From Cephalopachus bancanus (lineage: Eukaryota > Chordata > Mammalia > Primates > Tarsiidae): a DNA stretch of 64,000 nt. Under the pieces are notes generated by a model. That model saw nothing but the letters and a program-made list of their open reading frames with translations, was not told the DNA's origin and did not search any database. The translations under genes were made by a program, and so were the position numbers. Positions 35,477 through 46,005 of this stretch are shown here, piece after piece. Where the stretch lies: NCBI GenBank assembly GCA_027257055.1, contig JAPVLO010000153.1:1612001-1676000 (forward strand), read 5' to 3'. How positions within the stretch are numbered: position 1 is the stretch's first letter; each line of letters begins with the position of its first letter.

Positions 35477-35951
35477 TGTTGGGGCCTACAGCTGATCTGC
35501 GAGAAAAGAGAATTGCCAGCACACTGGGTTCGAATTTTGAGTCCTTTAATAGCGCATGGTCAAGAGTAGGCTCACACCAAGAAAGCTCTCGACACTGAGT
35601 GGAGTCAGCAAGAAGTGTATAAAGGCAAAATCCACAAGTGGGCTATGTAGCAGGGGGTCAGGGTACAAGGAACTAAAAACAACTGGATTTCAGTTAACAA
35701 GGCATACAATTACATGGAGCTTATGGCTAGGGAGTTTTCAAATGGTTAGCAAGAGCAGTCAGCATGAACAGCTCAGGGGAACAAGGCTGTGGGTCTGTGG
35801 CCATGGGAACATTACAACAATCACATGTACACACTGGGGGAGTCATTTTTAGGTTAAGCAGACAGCTAAGATGGAGGATTTTTAACAAAATGGAGTTACT
35901 TATGTCAAGCAAGCTATTGCAATTATTTTACATATTTTATTAGCTGTTCCA
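35477..35951 (-). repeat. 5' LTR of the endogenous retrovirus
   Basis: About 475 bp, with the intact ends expected of an LTR (minus strand 'tggaacagct' to 'ccccaaca'). It has a minus-strand TATA-like 'tttatac' (complement near 35617) and poly(A) signal 'attaaa' (complement near 35543), in the same places as in the other LTR. No gene is downstream apart from the dead gag-pol. Confidence 0.93.
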
Positions 35952-35955
35952 TGAC

Positions 35956-36435
35956 TATATAAATGTATAAATATACATATATATATCTCAACTGGACAAA
36001 TATTAATGAATGAGGATCTCTGCATCTCCTCATCTTCCTCCTTCTCCTCATATATCACCAGCAGAATCCTGTCTTTACTGTATTTTTGTGATTTAGTTAG
36101 GTTGGATTAAAGGTAAAGGGAAGGACTGAAACAAATCATGACAAGCTAATTGAGCCACAAAACTTTGTGAGGGTGAGAGGAGGTAGGACAAGGAAGACAA
36201 GAGTAACACAATCAGGTTTTATTTGAAGTGTTTTGGTAAGGAAAGGGATTTAGGAGCAGCTAAAGAGACAAAGAAAGCAAATTTTAGAAAATTTGGTGAA
36301 TGAAGCTCCCCTTGACACTCTTTTGCCACGACAATACAATTTTTAGCCATGCTTAATCTAATTATTTTTGAATGTTGAAAAGTATTACTTCTCAATGTGA
36401 CTGTGCTCAGGTTAGCCATGGAATACCTCAGTGAT
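35956..36435. other. AT-rich flank and unassigned DNA
   Basis: Begins with the TA-rich target side of the split DNA transposon (35956-35990). The rest is not recognised. Confidence 0.4.
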
Positions 36436-36560
36436 ATCTTATATGTGGTTTATACATGCATTGTCTCATTTAATCCTCACAATGTCCCTCTAAGATTGAT
36501 TTTTCTTTTTCTTTCACTTTGCAGATGATAATACTGTGGCTTAGAAATGTGGTGATTTGG
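36436..36560 (+). repeat. MIR fragment
   Basis: 'attgtctcatttaatcctca', 'ctttgcagatgataatactg' and 'tggcttagaaatg' follow the order of the MIR 3' half. It is old and partial. Confidence 0.65.
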
Positions 36561-37475
36561 GCACTTGGCATAGCCTGGTTCTAATGTATATTTATTATCA
36601 TTTTGTGTGTGTTATATATAAAATATTGGGATGCACCAGAATATATTAGAGAACTTTGGCACTGAAGACTGTCCAGAACTTGAAAGACTGTAGAATATTG
36701 CCCACTAGGTCATACATTGTGCCTATTGAGTGCATTTACTTACCTGTCAGATAATACCTTTCTGAGTTGTTTATTCATTACTACTTATAGATTTAGAAGA
36801 ATTCTCTATTATCATGGCCTAGAGAAGACTTGCTTTTTTAATGGTGATTATCTCCTTTCCATATATGGGATGATTTAAATTTCAACATGTTCATTTAAAT
36901 AAGTGTCTGAAATCTTTTGCTGATCTGCATAATGTTCTTTAATGAACATCAACAATTGGGCTGACTCAGGAAAGATTCTAAAATGCTCTGGCACTTAAAA
37001 TCTAAATTTTGCTTTTACAAACACAGTCAGGGTTTTTCTAAAAAAAAAATAATTTAAGCCTAGATATAAGAACTTTAGCTACATTACACCTCATATAGAC
37101 AACTTTTTTTTTATTATTTGAGTTGATCAAAGCAAGGATCCTATGTGTGGAGACACTCTGGGTCATTGCATTTATAGCATGGAACACATTTTTATTTTCA
37201 TTTTATAGGCAGAGAGCATGAAATACAAGAAGCTAAAACAACCCCTTCATGTTCACTTGGCAGAATTGATAATATTCCCAAGATTTTGTCTGGATTTCTC
37301 TTAAATATCATGTATAAGACACATAGAGGCAAAAAGAAAAAAATATATATATAATGAACTACCTCAAAAGTGCATGATAAGGTCCAGAATACATCAGTCT
37401 ACATAAAGAAACAGACATGTGGGAAAATGGGGATACTCTGGAGAAGTCTCATTCTTGGAGAAATAGAAATCATCT
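36561..37475. other. Unassigned sequence
   Basis: No gene or recognised repeat. Confidence 0.4.
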
Positions 37476-37630
37476 TAACAACTCTATAAAGTAGATATTA
37501 TTTCTGCTACTTTATGGATTAGAAAACCATTAGAAGTAAGAGATTATGTAATTTGCTCAAGACCACAAGTGGTAGAGCTAAGATCTGAATCCAGGTGGAC
37601 TGACTCCTGAATCTAGATACTTAAGGCTGT
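37476..37630 (+). repeat. MIR fragment
   Basis: It has 'aacaactctataaagtagat', 'gtaatttgctcaagaccaca' and 'gagctaagatctgaatccag', which is the typical 3' MIR sequence. Confidence 0.8.
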
Positions 37631-38020
37631 ACTCTGCTACTCTCTACAAGTGGGTATCACACAAGCCAAGCCCATGTTCCATTTGTCTGTGAATCTTTCC
37701 TTTTCTACCCTAGCCCAATTGACTTCTCCTTTTCACTTATTGAAACTCAAAGTCACTGGCCTTCAGTTAACACTGTTACTATTGTTTTTTACATCGTATG
37801 CTCCAGATTTCACCTGCCCAAATAGCCTGAGTAGATGTATGGCGATAATGTTATATAGTTCTTTTGTGTTTCTGGAGAATCTAGTGTTTGGTAAGTAACC
37901 AATAAGCAAGTCAGAAACATCTTGAGACAATGAAGGCTTTAGATAATCAGGGTTCTGTACACCGGGGACTGTCAATTTCAGACTGAGTCTCAATGCATAT
38001 ACAAAATAGAAAAAAGAATC
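37631..38020. other. Unassigned sequence
   Basis: No gene or recognised repeat. Overlapping frames on both strands (37650-37898 plus, 37763-38062 minus) have no features. Confidence 0.4.
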
Positions 38021-38465
38021 CAAATAATAGTAGCTTAAACAAGATGAATTCTTTTCTCTCACCTAAATGAAACTTGGAGACAGTTAGTCCAAGGCTAAAA
38101 TGGCAGCTCTATGATATCTTCAGGAACCCAGGCTCCTATCTTTGTGCTTTTCTATTGTTAGTGCATGAAATCTGCCATCAAGGCCACCTCTTGGTGAGAT
38201 ATTACACCTGCATTCCACACAACAGGAAAAAGAAAGGTCACTTCTCAATGGAAAAACTTCATTCAAAGAGACTTCCTGAAAGTCCCAAATAATAGTTTGG
38301 CTCAAATCTTCTTGGCTAGAACTTTTCATAAAGCCATTCCTAGCTTTAAGGATGACTGGGAGATGCAGTATTTTATTTAGCACATTAATGTGCCCACCTA
38401 AAAATCAAGGTTCTAGCACGAAATTGAAAGGGGAAATAGATGTTAAGCAAATAGTAAGCTTTGCC
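38021..38465 (+). repeat. Old interspersed repeat, copy 1 (family not named)
   Basis: It contains 'aatagtagcttaaacaagat', 'agtccaaggctaaaatggca', 'gaacccaggctcctatcttt', 'actgggagatgcagtatttt' and 'aagcaaatagtaagctttgcc'. I recognise this order from a common old mammalian repeat but cannot name the family with confidence. Its end matches the end of the element at 39050-39376. Confidence 0.6.
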
Positions 38466-39049
38466 ATCAGAGAGAAAGGAAGATAATAAATTTCTTCTTA
38501 GCAATCTTTTATTTTTTTATGAAATATGTTCTATTTATGATCCATGTAAGAAATTTAAATGTACTCTGGATGGCTCAGAGGAGGAGTAGGATACCTGGAG
38601 AACAGCCTGGTCTCCTTTCTGTGGAGATGGAATATCAGGAAATGTTCCTGGTAAACTTTGTAAATCAATTATTCCCCCCATTTTTTTAAATTGTTGAAGA
38701 CAAGTTTCTCTTCATTAAAAGAAACAATGGACTTTGACATTTACCCTGATAAATGTACTTTTATAGTTATTAGAATAAACACATGTAAGGCTTTGCTTTC
38801 TTTGACTCTGTTCCAAGGAAAGAAACATTAGACTGATCACTTATTATTTATGCTCTGATTTTAGTTGATATAGCTTGTAATGCCCTTTTCCAACCATACA
38901 ATTAAGTAGTAAATGATCAACTCCAAAGGACACTGCCCAGGTGTCCTTGGATACTTCTGGAGGAAAGACTTTCACATGTGTTAGCATGCTACTCTTACTG
39001 CCTTTTCATCATTAATTAAGGCAAATTGATTAAACTGCTGAGATAAGAA
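38466..39049. other. Unassigned sequence
   Basis: No gene or recognised repeat. Confidence 0.4.
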
Positions 39050-39376
39050 GCCCCAAAATACTTTGACTTAAAAGCGAGCAACTTAATTTCCCTCTCACAT
39101 AAATGTTCTAAATTGGTGGCAGTTTTGCTCTATAAAGTCATTCAGGGACTCAATAACAATATCTCTTATGGTCACCTTTCCAGCCAACTTAAGGCAGAAC
39201 AAGTCAAAACCCAGGGCTAGAAGTTTATTCTCAAGCAAATGAAAATAAAATTTTATGCATTACTTTTCTCACATTCCAATGATAGGGATTATACATGGCT
39301 ACAAGAGAGGCTGGAAAATGTACTATAACCTGTGTCCAGGAAGAAGGAAAACTGGATTTTGGTCAATAGCTAGCAG
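39050..39376 (+). repeat. Old interspersed repeat, copy 2
   Basis: The same family as 38021-38465, judged from 'aagcgagcaacttaatttcc', 'ctaaattggtggcagttttg', 'gagaggctggaaaatgtact' and 'tggtcaatagctagcagtat'. It ends about 15 bp before mariner copy B. Confidence 0.55.
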
Positions 39377-39469
39377 TATTCATCACATATGAGGTGACAC
39401 CCCCTAAAAAAACAGAAAGTATTTATTTTAAAATGTGTCTTTGTTCTTGCAGGTTTAAACTTTAGTCAC

Positions 39470-39795
39470 CTCAAAATACCTTTCTTTTGCTGCAACACAT
39501 CTATGGAGATCTTTTTTCTACTGCTCAAAACAGTTTTGAACGCATCAATTTTGATGCCTTTTAGCACTTCTGCCATTTTTTTAGAAATGTCACCTCTTCC
39601 ACATTGGCAAAACGTTTTCCTTTAAGGACTTTTTTTAATCCCAGGGAAACAAACAAACAAAGCCGCTTAAGGTGAGATTGGGTGAATAGGGAGGGTGGGG
39701 CATGGGAGTCATGCCATTTTTGCTCAAAAACTACTGAACAATCAGTGCTATGTGGGCATGTGCAGAGTCATGGTGGAAGAATGTTCTGAGTTGCG
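39470..39795 (-). pseudogene. Mariner transposase C-terminal remnant (copy B)
   Basis: The reverse complement reads through the same transposase segment as copy A: the block with 'attcttccaccatgac' (near 39780), then 'attcacccaatctcacc' (near 39680), 'gttttgccaatgtggaagag' (near 39600) and 'aaaggcatcaaaattgatg' (near 39550). Stops and frameshifts interrupt it. The catalytic region is present but the DNA-binding half is not. Confidence 0.85.
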
Positions 39796-39797
39796 GG

Positions 39798-39958
39798 AAA
39801 ATGGGGGGGGGGAGGCAGGGAGGTGGGATTGACAGTAGTCAAGATCTGCCTGGGGGGACACTCCTCCTCAACAAGCGTATGTGCACAGTGAATATTTGTA
39901 TACCTAACCCTGAATTGTACCCCACAATTAAAAATAATAATAATAAAATAAAATATTT
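39798..39958 (+). mobile_element. L1 tail inserted in mariner copy B
   Basis: A sense L1 3' UTR fragment of about 160 bp that begins at 'gggaaaatgggggggggg' and contains 'gattgacagtagtcaagatc', 'cacagtgaatatttgtatac' and 'cctaaccctgaattgtacc', followed by an (AAT)n/A-rich tail. A TSD is not obvious. The 5' end coincides with that of the tails at 3.2 and 50.9 kb. Confidence 0.88.
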
Positions 39959-40070
39959 TTTAAAATAACTTTGGTTGACTGATTGATCTGGAGGAACAAA
40001 TGCCAAGTGTTCTAGAAGTGGCCTACCTTCCAAAAGATAATTCTGGGGTTTTTATTGGAGTCCCCCCTCA

Positions 40071-40416
40071 CATTGGTAGGCAGTAGTGTGTCTCCCTTTT
40101 TTCACTCTCTGCAACTTATAATACAGTATCCACCAATAGCAAAGAAGTCTATAGAAAAAGTAAATTAGATCACATTACTACTTTGATCTATTCACCCAGT
40201 GGCTGCCACAATGCTTGAATAAAGTCCAAACTTTTTGCTAATGCATACCAGACATGACATGACATCAATCTAGCCTATGACTCTTCCTCATCCCACTCTA
40301 TTTATTCTTGCACCAGTGAGGATCAGTCACATGACTCCTTTGTATTTCTCAAACTTGCCAAACTCTTTCCTGCTTTAAAGCTTGTGAATTTGCTATGTCA
40401 TGGTATGGAAGGCTGT
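40071..40416. other. Unassigned sequence
   Basis: No gene or recognised repeat. Confidence 0.4.
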
Positions 40417-40853
40417 GCTCTGAATTTGGTCCTTTATACCCTATTGCTATGTACGTGCTAAGTGCTTAGTAAGTGGTGGTTTTGTTGCATTTGAATGACT
40501 TTATGGTTACTTATCATGGTGGGTCATATTGGAGGGTTGCAACTGTTGGCATTTCTTAGCAGAATTCCTGCTGATGCTGTTGCAAAAAAGTGCCTAATAA
40601 GAATTTTTCAAATAATTCTGCAATTGTAATAGCTAAAATTTGTTGAACATATTAAGTAGCAGACTCTGAACTATACTCATGGGCATAACTTAACTATTTC
40701 AACAGTCTGCTTAGAGATGAGGCAACCAAGGCATAGAGACATTAAGTTGCTAACGTCCACACAACTAGTAAGAGGTGAAGCCAGGATCTGAAGCCAGCTC
40801 TGTCTTATAACAGATTCTTTTAAGTCATGCTAACTTGCCTTGTGTTAATGGGT
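40417..40853 (+). repeat. Direct duplication, copy 1 (437 bp)
   Basis: It matches 41617-42066 from 'gctctgaatttggtcct' to 'ttgttaatgggt'-like sequence, with about 18 base changes and four small gaps by my count (about 4 percent). The copies are exactly 1,200 bp apart at the left edge. An old MIR lies in its right half (about 40655-40800: 'agagatgaggcaaccaaggc', 'cacacaactagtaagagg'). No transposon ends or TSD are visible. Confidence 0.95.
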
Positions 40854-41616
40854 TGCTTCTAGTTGCTTCTCAAATATCCTCTTTGTAAGACGAATTTTTC
40901 TAATCACTTCCCACCCATGACCACCAGTCACTATCACAAGATTCTGTCATTATGGTCTCCACAAATACTTAATATTTTCTGAAATTATCTTCTTTCATGA
41001 ATTTACTTACAGTGCATATTTACTAAATGTCTGCCACTATGTTTTTGTATAAAAGATCACTATGGCCAAAGAAACTAATTGATTGGTTCATTACTTGATT
41101 GGTTCACCAGTGGACCTGATGTCTCAGTACTCTATATTTCTATTAGTTTCATGTATTGTGTCTTTTCCCTGTATTTAGATCTTAAGATCACAGAGGTGAT
41201 GTCTTCAGGTATACTTGTACATTTACATCCCAACTAGGATGAATTTATCAAATAAAATATACAAGGGAATAAATACAGAATTTTTAAAGTGAGACTGTGC
41301 CTGGGGACTAACATTTCAATCACAAGTTCAGATTTTACATTGCTCCCCTTTCTAAACACATGAGATTCTGTGAACAGGCTTGCCCGTGTGATACTTAAGT
41401 AAAAGTGTTTTCAACAAGAATAAAAGGGACTTTTTCTTGTGTCAAAAAGAACAGAATTCATGAAATTAAATAACTGAATTTTAGTTAATTCTATAGATGA
41501 ATTATTTTGGTTTTCAATAGCTTAAGTTTTCTTTTGAAAAAATATATTCTGAAGTAGGTTTGTCTCTTTTGTCCAGTAGCCCATGAACATGTGAAGTAGT
41601 TTTCTGCTTTCTGCAA
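40854..41616. other. Spacer between the duplicated segments
   Basis: Unassigned AT-rich DNA. It is not repeated after copy 2, so this is not a simple 1.2-kb tandem array. Confidence 0.5.
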
Positions 41617-42066
41617 GCTCTGAATTTGGTCCTCTATACCCTATTGCTTTGTACCTGCTAAGTGCTTAGTAAGTGGCGGTTTTGTTGCATTGAATGACTT
41701 TATGGTTACTTATCATGGTGGGTCATATTGGAGGGTTGCAACTGTTGGCATTTCTTAGCAGAATTCCTGCTGATGCTGTTACAAAAAGGTGCCTAATAAG
41801 AATTTTTCAAATAATTCTGCAATTGTAATAGGTAAATTTGTTAAACATATTAAGTAGCAGACTCTGAACTAAACTCATGGGCATAACTTAACTATTTCAA
41901 CAGTCTGCTTAGAGATGAGGCAACCAAGGCATAGAGATGTTAAGTAAGTTGCAAACGCCCACACAACTAGTAAGAGGTGAAGCCAGAATCTGAACCCAGC
42001 TCTTATAAGGATCTGTCTTATAACAGATTCTTCTAAGTCATGCTAACTTGCCTTGTATTAATGGGT
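41617..42066 (+). repeat. Direct duplication, copy 2 (450 bp)
   Basis: Second copy of 40417-40853, with extra bases in the MIR part (a 4-bp 'gtaa' near 41945 and a 10-bp stretch near 42005, 'ttataaggat'). The similarity stops sharply at both edges. Confidence 0.95.
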
Positions 42067-42714
42067 ATTTACAAGGATGGTGTTCAGTGATACATATCTT
42101 AGGAAATGTTATGCTAGATAATTGCCAAGACACCTTTCAGGGTTGACATTTATGAGTCTAACCAGGTGTACTATTTAAATATGTATCAGATGTCTCATCA
42201 GAATATATGGATGTGAATGGATATGGTTGGTACATCTTACCTGGTGCATGCTTTCTATCAGTCAAATCCCAACTACTCTTTCAATATGTTTCCCTTCCTT
42301 GGAGGATACACCAAGCGTTTCTCACCCCCAACCAATATGTTGGGATTGAGTAGTATCTGCAGAACAGACCAGGCTGTCAGGTACAGAGATACTCCCCAGC
42401 AGGTGGCATCGAGTTACTTCAAAGGCCATGAGGCCACAAAGTGTTCTGTCTAGTATAATACTAAATGGTGGACCCTGCTACTTCATGGAAGAGAGGCTCC
42501 TTTCTCTGCTAAACTCTGAACAATAGGCTCAACATCTTTAACTTGTCCCCATAAATATTATTTTCTAAGCCTTATCCAGTGTTTTAAAACTTATTTTGCA
42601 ATAGAACCAGTAATTTTACCAAGGAATGCCTATTCAGTTTTCTCAGAATTCATGTTTCGGAAAATTTTATCTAATCTAAAATGCCTTCTTCTTGACACCC
42701 CCTCTCCCCAGTTA
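42067..42714. other. Unassigned sequence
   Basis: No gene or recognised repeat. Confidence 0.4.
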
Positions 42715-42830
42715 CGCATATGAGAAAATTCAGAGTCGGAGAGGCCAGGAGACTTTTCAAAGATTGCTCAGGACAAGAGCTGAGACTCAAATTCAAGTCT
42801 TTACCATCTAACTAAGTGCTTTACCCACGA
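42715..42830 (+). repeat. MIR fragment
   Basis: 'atgagaaaattcagagtcgg', 'gattgctcaggacaagagct' and 'ctcaaattcaagtcttt' resemble the MIR 3' half. Diverged and partial. Confidence 0.6.
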
Positions 42831-44814
42831 CTTCCCTCCACTTGCACACCACAGATGACCAGTGTCCATGTGAGTGGTGCCCAATAAACCACAACTACCA
42901 GGTGATAAAACCTAATCTTGAGTTTCAATCTTGACTTTTTTTTCATACTCTCACTTCCCTAAAAATATCTGTCAGAAGGTACTTACAATGGCCAAAATGT
43001 GAAAACAAAAATTCAACATGGGATTAGCTATATACATTACGGTACAACCATGCTGTGATTTCCACCGTCTTAATAAAGACGATGGCAGGATTGCATACTT
43101 AATGAATTAGAGAAATGCCCAGGGCATATCAAAGTGATAAATGCAGGTTACAAAATAGTTTTCCAACTATAATACTATTTAAAATCTTCAGTGCCCTTGT
43201 CTGTACATGCGGATGCACGTGTTTAGACAATTTCTTTGAATTGTGGCCTGATACCTTTTATTTTCTTCATACACTTCTTATACTACTGAAATTTGAGTGT
43301 GTACTTGTAATAAAATTAAGGGAAAAATTTTGACCTTTTCTTCCCTGTTTATCAATTCCAAACGTACCTTCTTTCTTCTGGTCCTGTACAATGTATGCCT
43401 CCACAATAAATACAGCTCCAAGTGCCACCATAGGAGTTCTCTGGAAACAATCTCAGCCAGCCCCAAGTCTTACCAGGCTCACTTTACCTAGGTCTTACTA
43501 ATCTGTTTTCTACTTCTCTACACAAAATTTGTTCCATTTTTCAAGACCCATTCTAAGCTTCCTGTGGTTAATTCATATTCTTGATGTCACTGAAATCTTC
43601 CCACTGGTTGTGTTCTTATTCTGCTTATACAAGGTTTCATATCACAGGGCTGGATGCAGGGCCAACTGAGGGCATGAGTAGAGAATAAAATCCTGGCTAA
43701 GATCTGTTCATCAAGCTGGGCTCCCTGACCTACTTAACTAGGTCAGATTCTTCTGTTTTTAGTCATTCTTCCCATTGCAGCTGTACATTATTAGTGTTCA
43801 TCTCTTCATTTTCTAATAAGAAGAGAGAGCAGGTCAGCTTTTACATATCATCACGGCCCTAGCCTCTAGTACTGTACAATGTCTGGCACTCAATACATAT
43901 TCATTTAATTGATTAATAAATGAATGAGAGGTCAAATAACTGGCTTAAATCACACACTGAAATCAAACCTGGGTGCTTTGTTATAGAGCAACTTGGGTAG
44001 CAGCCACCAGAGCAAAACAAAGTAAGCCAAGATTATATGGAAGAACCATAAGCATTCACAGTTTTCGGCAAATAGTCCCCAGGATCTTTGTTGGCTGCTG
44101 TGTGAGCCTTTCCTTCTGTTCCCCTGGGCATCGGTTAGTAGTGAATGGCTCTAAAGCTGCTGAATGCTGCTTTCGCAGTAACTGCCCCACCCTTGCTGAA
44201 CTGCTTCATTTCATTGGCTCCCATCAAATCATATCACATCACAGCTACACAAATGACCCGTGCTTTTTCCCTTTCCACCCCTAGGCTTTTGATGGAAGGA
44301 GATTAGAGAAGGAGGGGGGAAAAAACCACGCCACCTCAAGGGAGAGAGTTCATTTTATATTTCTGTTCATTTAAAGGATTGATTCACACGATTTTAATGT
44401 ATTACTTGATATTGCAGCAATTTTCCATCCCTCTTGTGAGGGCGCTGATTAGATCAACTGAGATGAGTAAGGCTGCATTCAGGCACTTTAATCATTCTTA
44501 GGATGAGCGTTTTATTTCCTGATTTCTACTGTCATTTTGTGCCTTAGTAATAGAGGAAACACTTTGGCACCAAGAGCTCAGGTCTCCTTTCTCCCATGTC
44601 TGAGCAAACATGGGTAAATCTATACGATTGCTCACAGAGGGTACTGAGAACGTAATCTGGCTGCTTCCATCTTGAAACGTTGGAAAGGGATGTTTGGCAA
44701 GGATTGAGTGGGATACTTTATAATAAGGAAGTTTTGGGAGAGCCCATGTCAGTTCATTTTTCTGGCTTTTTCCTCAGCACTACCTAAGTACCCAATAGGT
44801 AGAAAAAAGGGATG
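42831..44814. other. Repeat-poor DNA, possible conserved element
   Basis: A MIR/L2-like scrap lies at about 43860-43980. The part 43985-44640 is of less AT-biased composition, has no repeat I recognise, and includes 'ctgctgaatgctgctttcgc' and 'gggcgctgattagatcaact'. This looks like conserved non-coding DNA by composition only. No protein frame is convincing. Confidence 0.4.
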
Positions 44815-45025
44815 AGGTAGACATACATAAACTTACCACTTAATGAACACTGACTGTATTCCAAGTTATGAGCATTAGGGACTTACCTTCATAGAATCCT
44901 TAAATGGGGGATGAGGTTGGTGTGATAATTTTCACTTAGAGTATGGGCTCTGAGGCTCAAGGAAGCGAAGAATTATCCACAATTACCCCATTGGTAAGTG
45001 GCAGAGTCCAGATTGTCGCCTGGTT
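44815..45025 (+). repeat. MIR SINE
   Basis: 'ttaatgaacactgactgtat', 'gaatccttaaatgggggatg', 'ggctctgaggctcaaggaag' and 'cattggtaagtggcagagtc' follow the MIR order. The 117-codon minus-strand frame 45326-44973 overlaps it and is not a gene. Confidence 0.8.
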
Positions 45026-45688
45026 GTAACTTCAGCAGATGAGTGGCCACAAAGACAAGGAAAGTGTCTGGTGCCCTGCATGTTGCCTCTGAGTTCCTCT
45101 GTCTTGCAGTGGTAAGAGCTGGACTCTGCACAGGCTGACTGAACAAAGCTCCAGGTAGGGAGCATTCCAACATCACCAGTTCATTCTCCAGGACCTTGAA
45201 ATTAAGGTCAAGTTCCTCATAGCATAAGGAAACGTCTGGGCCAAAAAAACAAAAAACACACAAACAAATAGCAGACAAGACAGAGTGAGATGGTAATAGA
45301 ATGAGAAGCACTTTTTGTGCCTTCACAGGAAAAGAAAAGATCCATCAGTCTATTCATCCTGTAAACAGGTCAATCTAATAAAAATATTTTTTGAAAACCT
45401 GTGGAGAATGGCCATTTGAGGCAAAACTGGTTGACCACATTTTTTTCTTTTTATCTGTTAATTGTATTATTAATTCAAAATAACCATAATTTTCTTGTTC
45501 CTGTTCATTTACTTGGTAAATATCAATACATTGGCTGGTTCTGCTAGGTGGTGGAGCATAGCAAACACAATATCTTCACTTTTTAAACTCGGCACTTATT
45601 TTTATCTGGCAAGTTGTACTTTGGAAAGGAAGGTTTTAAAGTAACTTCTAGAGGAGCAGACATAGAAAAATGACTGCAATTTATCACT
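45026..45688. other. Unassigned sequence
   Basis: No gene or recognised repeat. Confidence 0.4.
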
Positions 45689-45700
45689 AAAAATTCTCAG

Positions 45701-45994
45701 GGCCGCGCTCAGTGGTTCAGCCCGTAATCCCAGCACTTTGGGAGGCCGAGGCGAGTGAATCGCCTACACTCGTGGGTTCGAGACCAACTCAGGCAACTTG
45801 GTGAGAACTTACTTCTACAATTAAAAAAAAAAAAAGCTGGGTGTGGTAGCACGTGCCTGTAGTTCCAGCTACTTGGAAGGCTGAGGTGGAAGGATAGCCA
45901 AAACCCAGCAGGTTGACCTTGGGGTGGCCATGTGTGTGCCACTGTACTCCAGTTTGGGCGACAGAGTGAGACTCCAACTAACAAAAGAAAAAAA
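45701..45994 (+). repeat. Full-length Alu
   Basis: A dimeric Alu of the local type ('gaggcgagtgaatcgcc', 'gggttcgagaccaactcagg', 'tacttggaaggctgaggtgg', 'aaacccagcaggttgacc') with a short A-rich tail. Possible TSD: 'aaaaattctcag' (45689-45700) against A/T-rich sequence ending in 'tttcag' at 46005, which is not clean. Confidence 0.92.
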
Positions 45995-46005
45995 TTTTTT
46001 TTCAG

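Larger units (their letters stand above)
30726..35955 (-). mobile_element. Class I endogenous retrovirus, env-less, with TSD
   Basis: A 5.2-kb minus-strand provirus: 5' LTR 35477-35951, leader, gag, pol, polypurine tract and 3' LTR 30730-31210. The target duplication 'tgac' is seen at 30726-30729 and 35952-35955. A 4-bp TSD and the gag/pol sequence fit gammaretrovirus-like (class I) ERVs. The internal region is about 4.3 kb, against some 7 kb or more for complete relatives. Protease, the N-terminal part of RT, the RNase H-to-integrase linker and env are missing. Every surviving gene has stops or frameshifts. The LTRs differ at about one base in ten by eye, so the insertion is old. Confidence 0.93.
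39391..40070 (-). mobile_element. Internally deleted mariner copy B, with L1 tail inside
   Basis: Minus-strand mariner. Its 3' inverted repeat is at the left ('gaggtgacaccccctaaaaa', 39391 on) and its 5' repeat at the right (complement 'gtgaggggggactccaat', to 40070). The two ends are inverted copies. 39400-39797 is the transposase C-terminal part and 39960-40050 is the short 5' UTR-like part shared with copy A ('atttgttcctccagatcaat'). An L1 tail (39798-39958) sits between. Without it the element is about 510 bp. Confidence 0.88.

Noticed and set aside
44973..45326. 117-codon minus-strand frame with a hydrophobic start resembling a signal peptide
   Set aside because: It overlaps a MIR, has no recognisable mature domain, and has no sign of splicing or a promoter.
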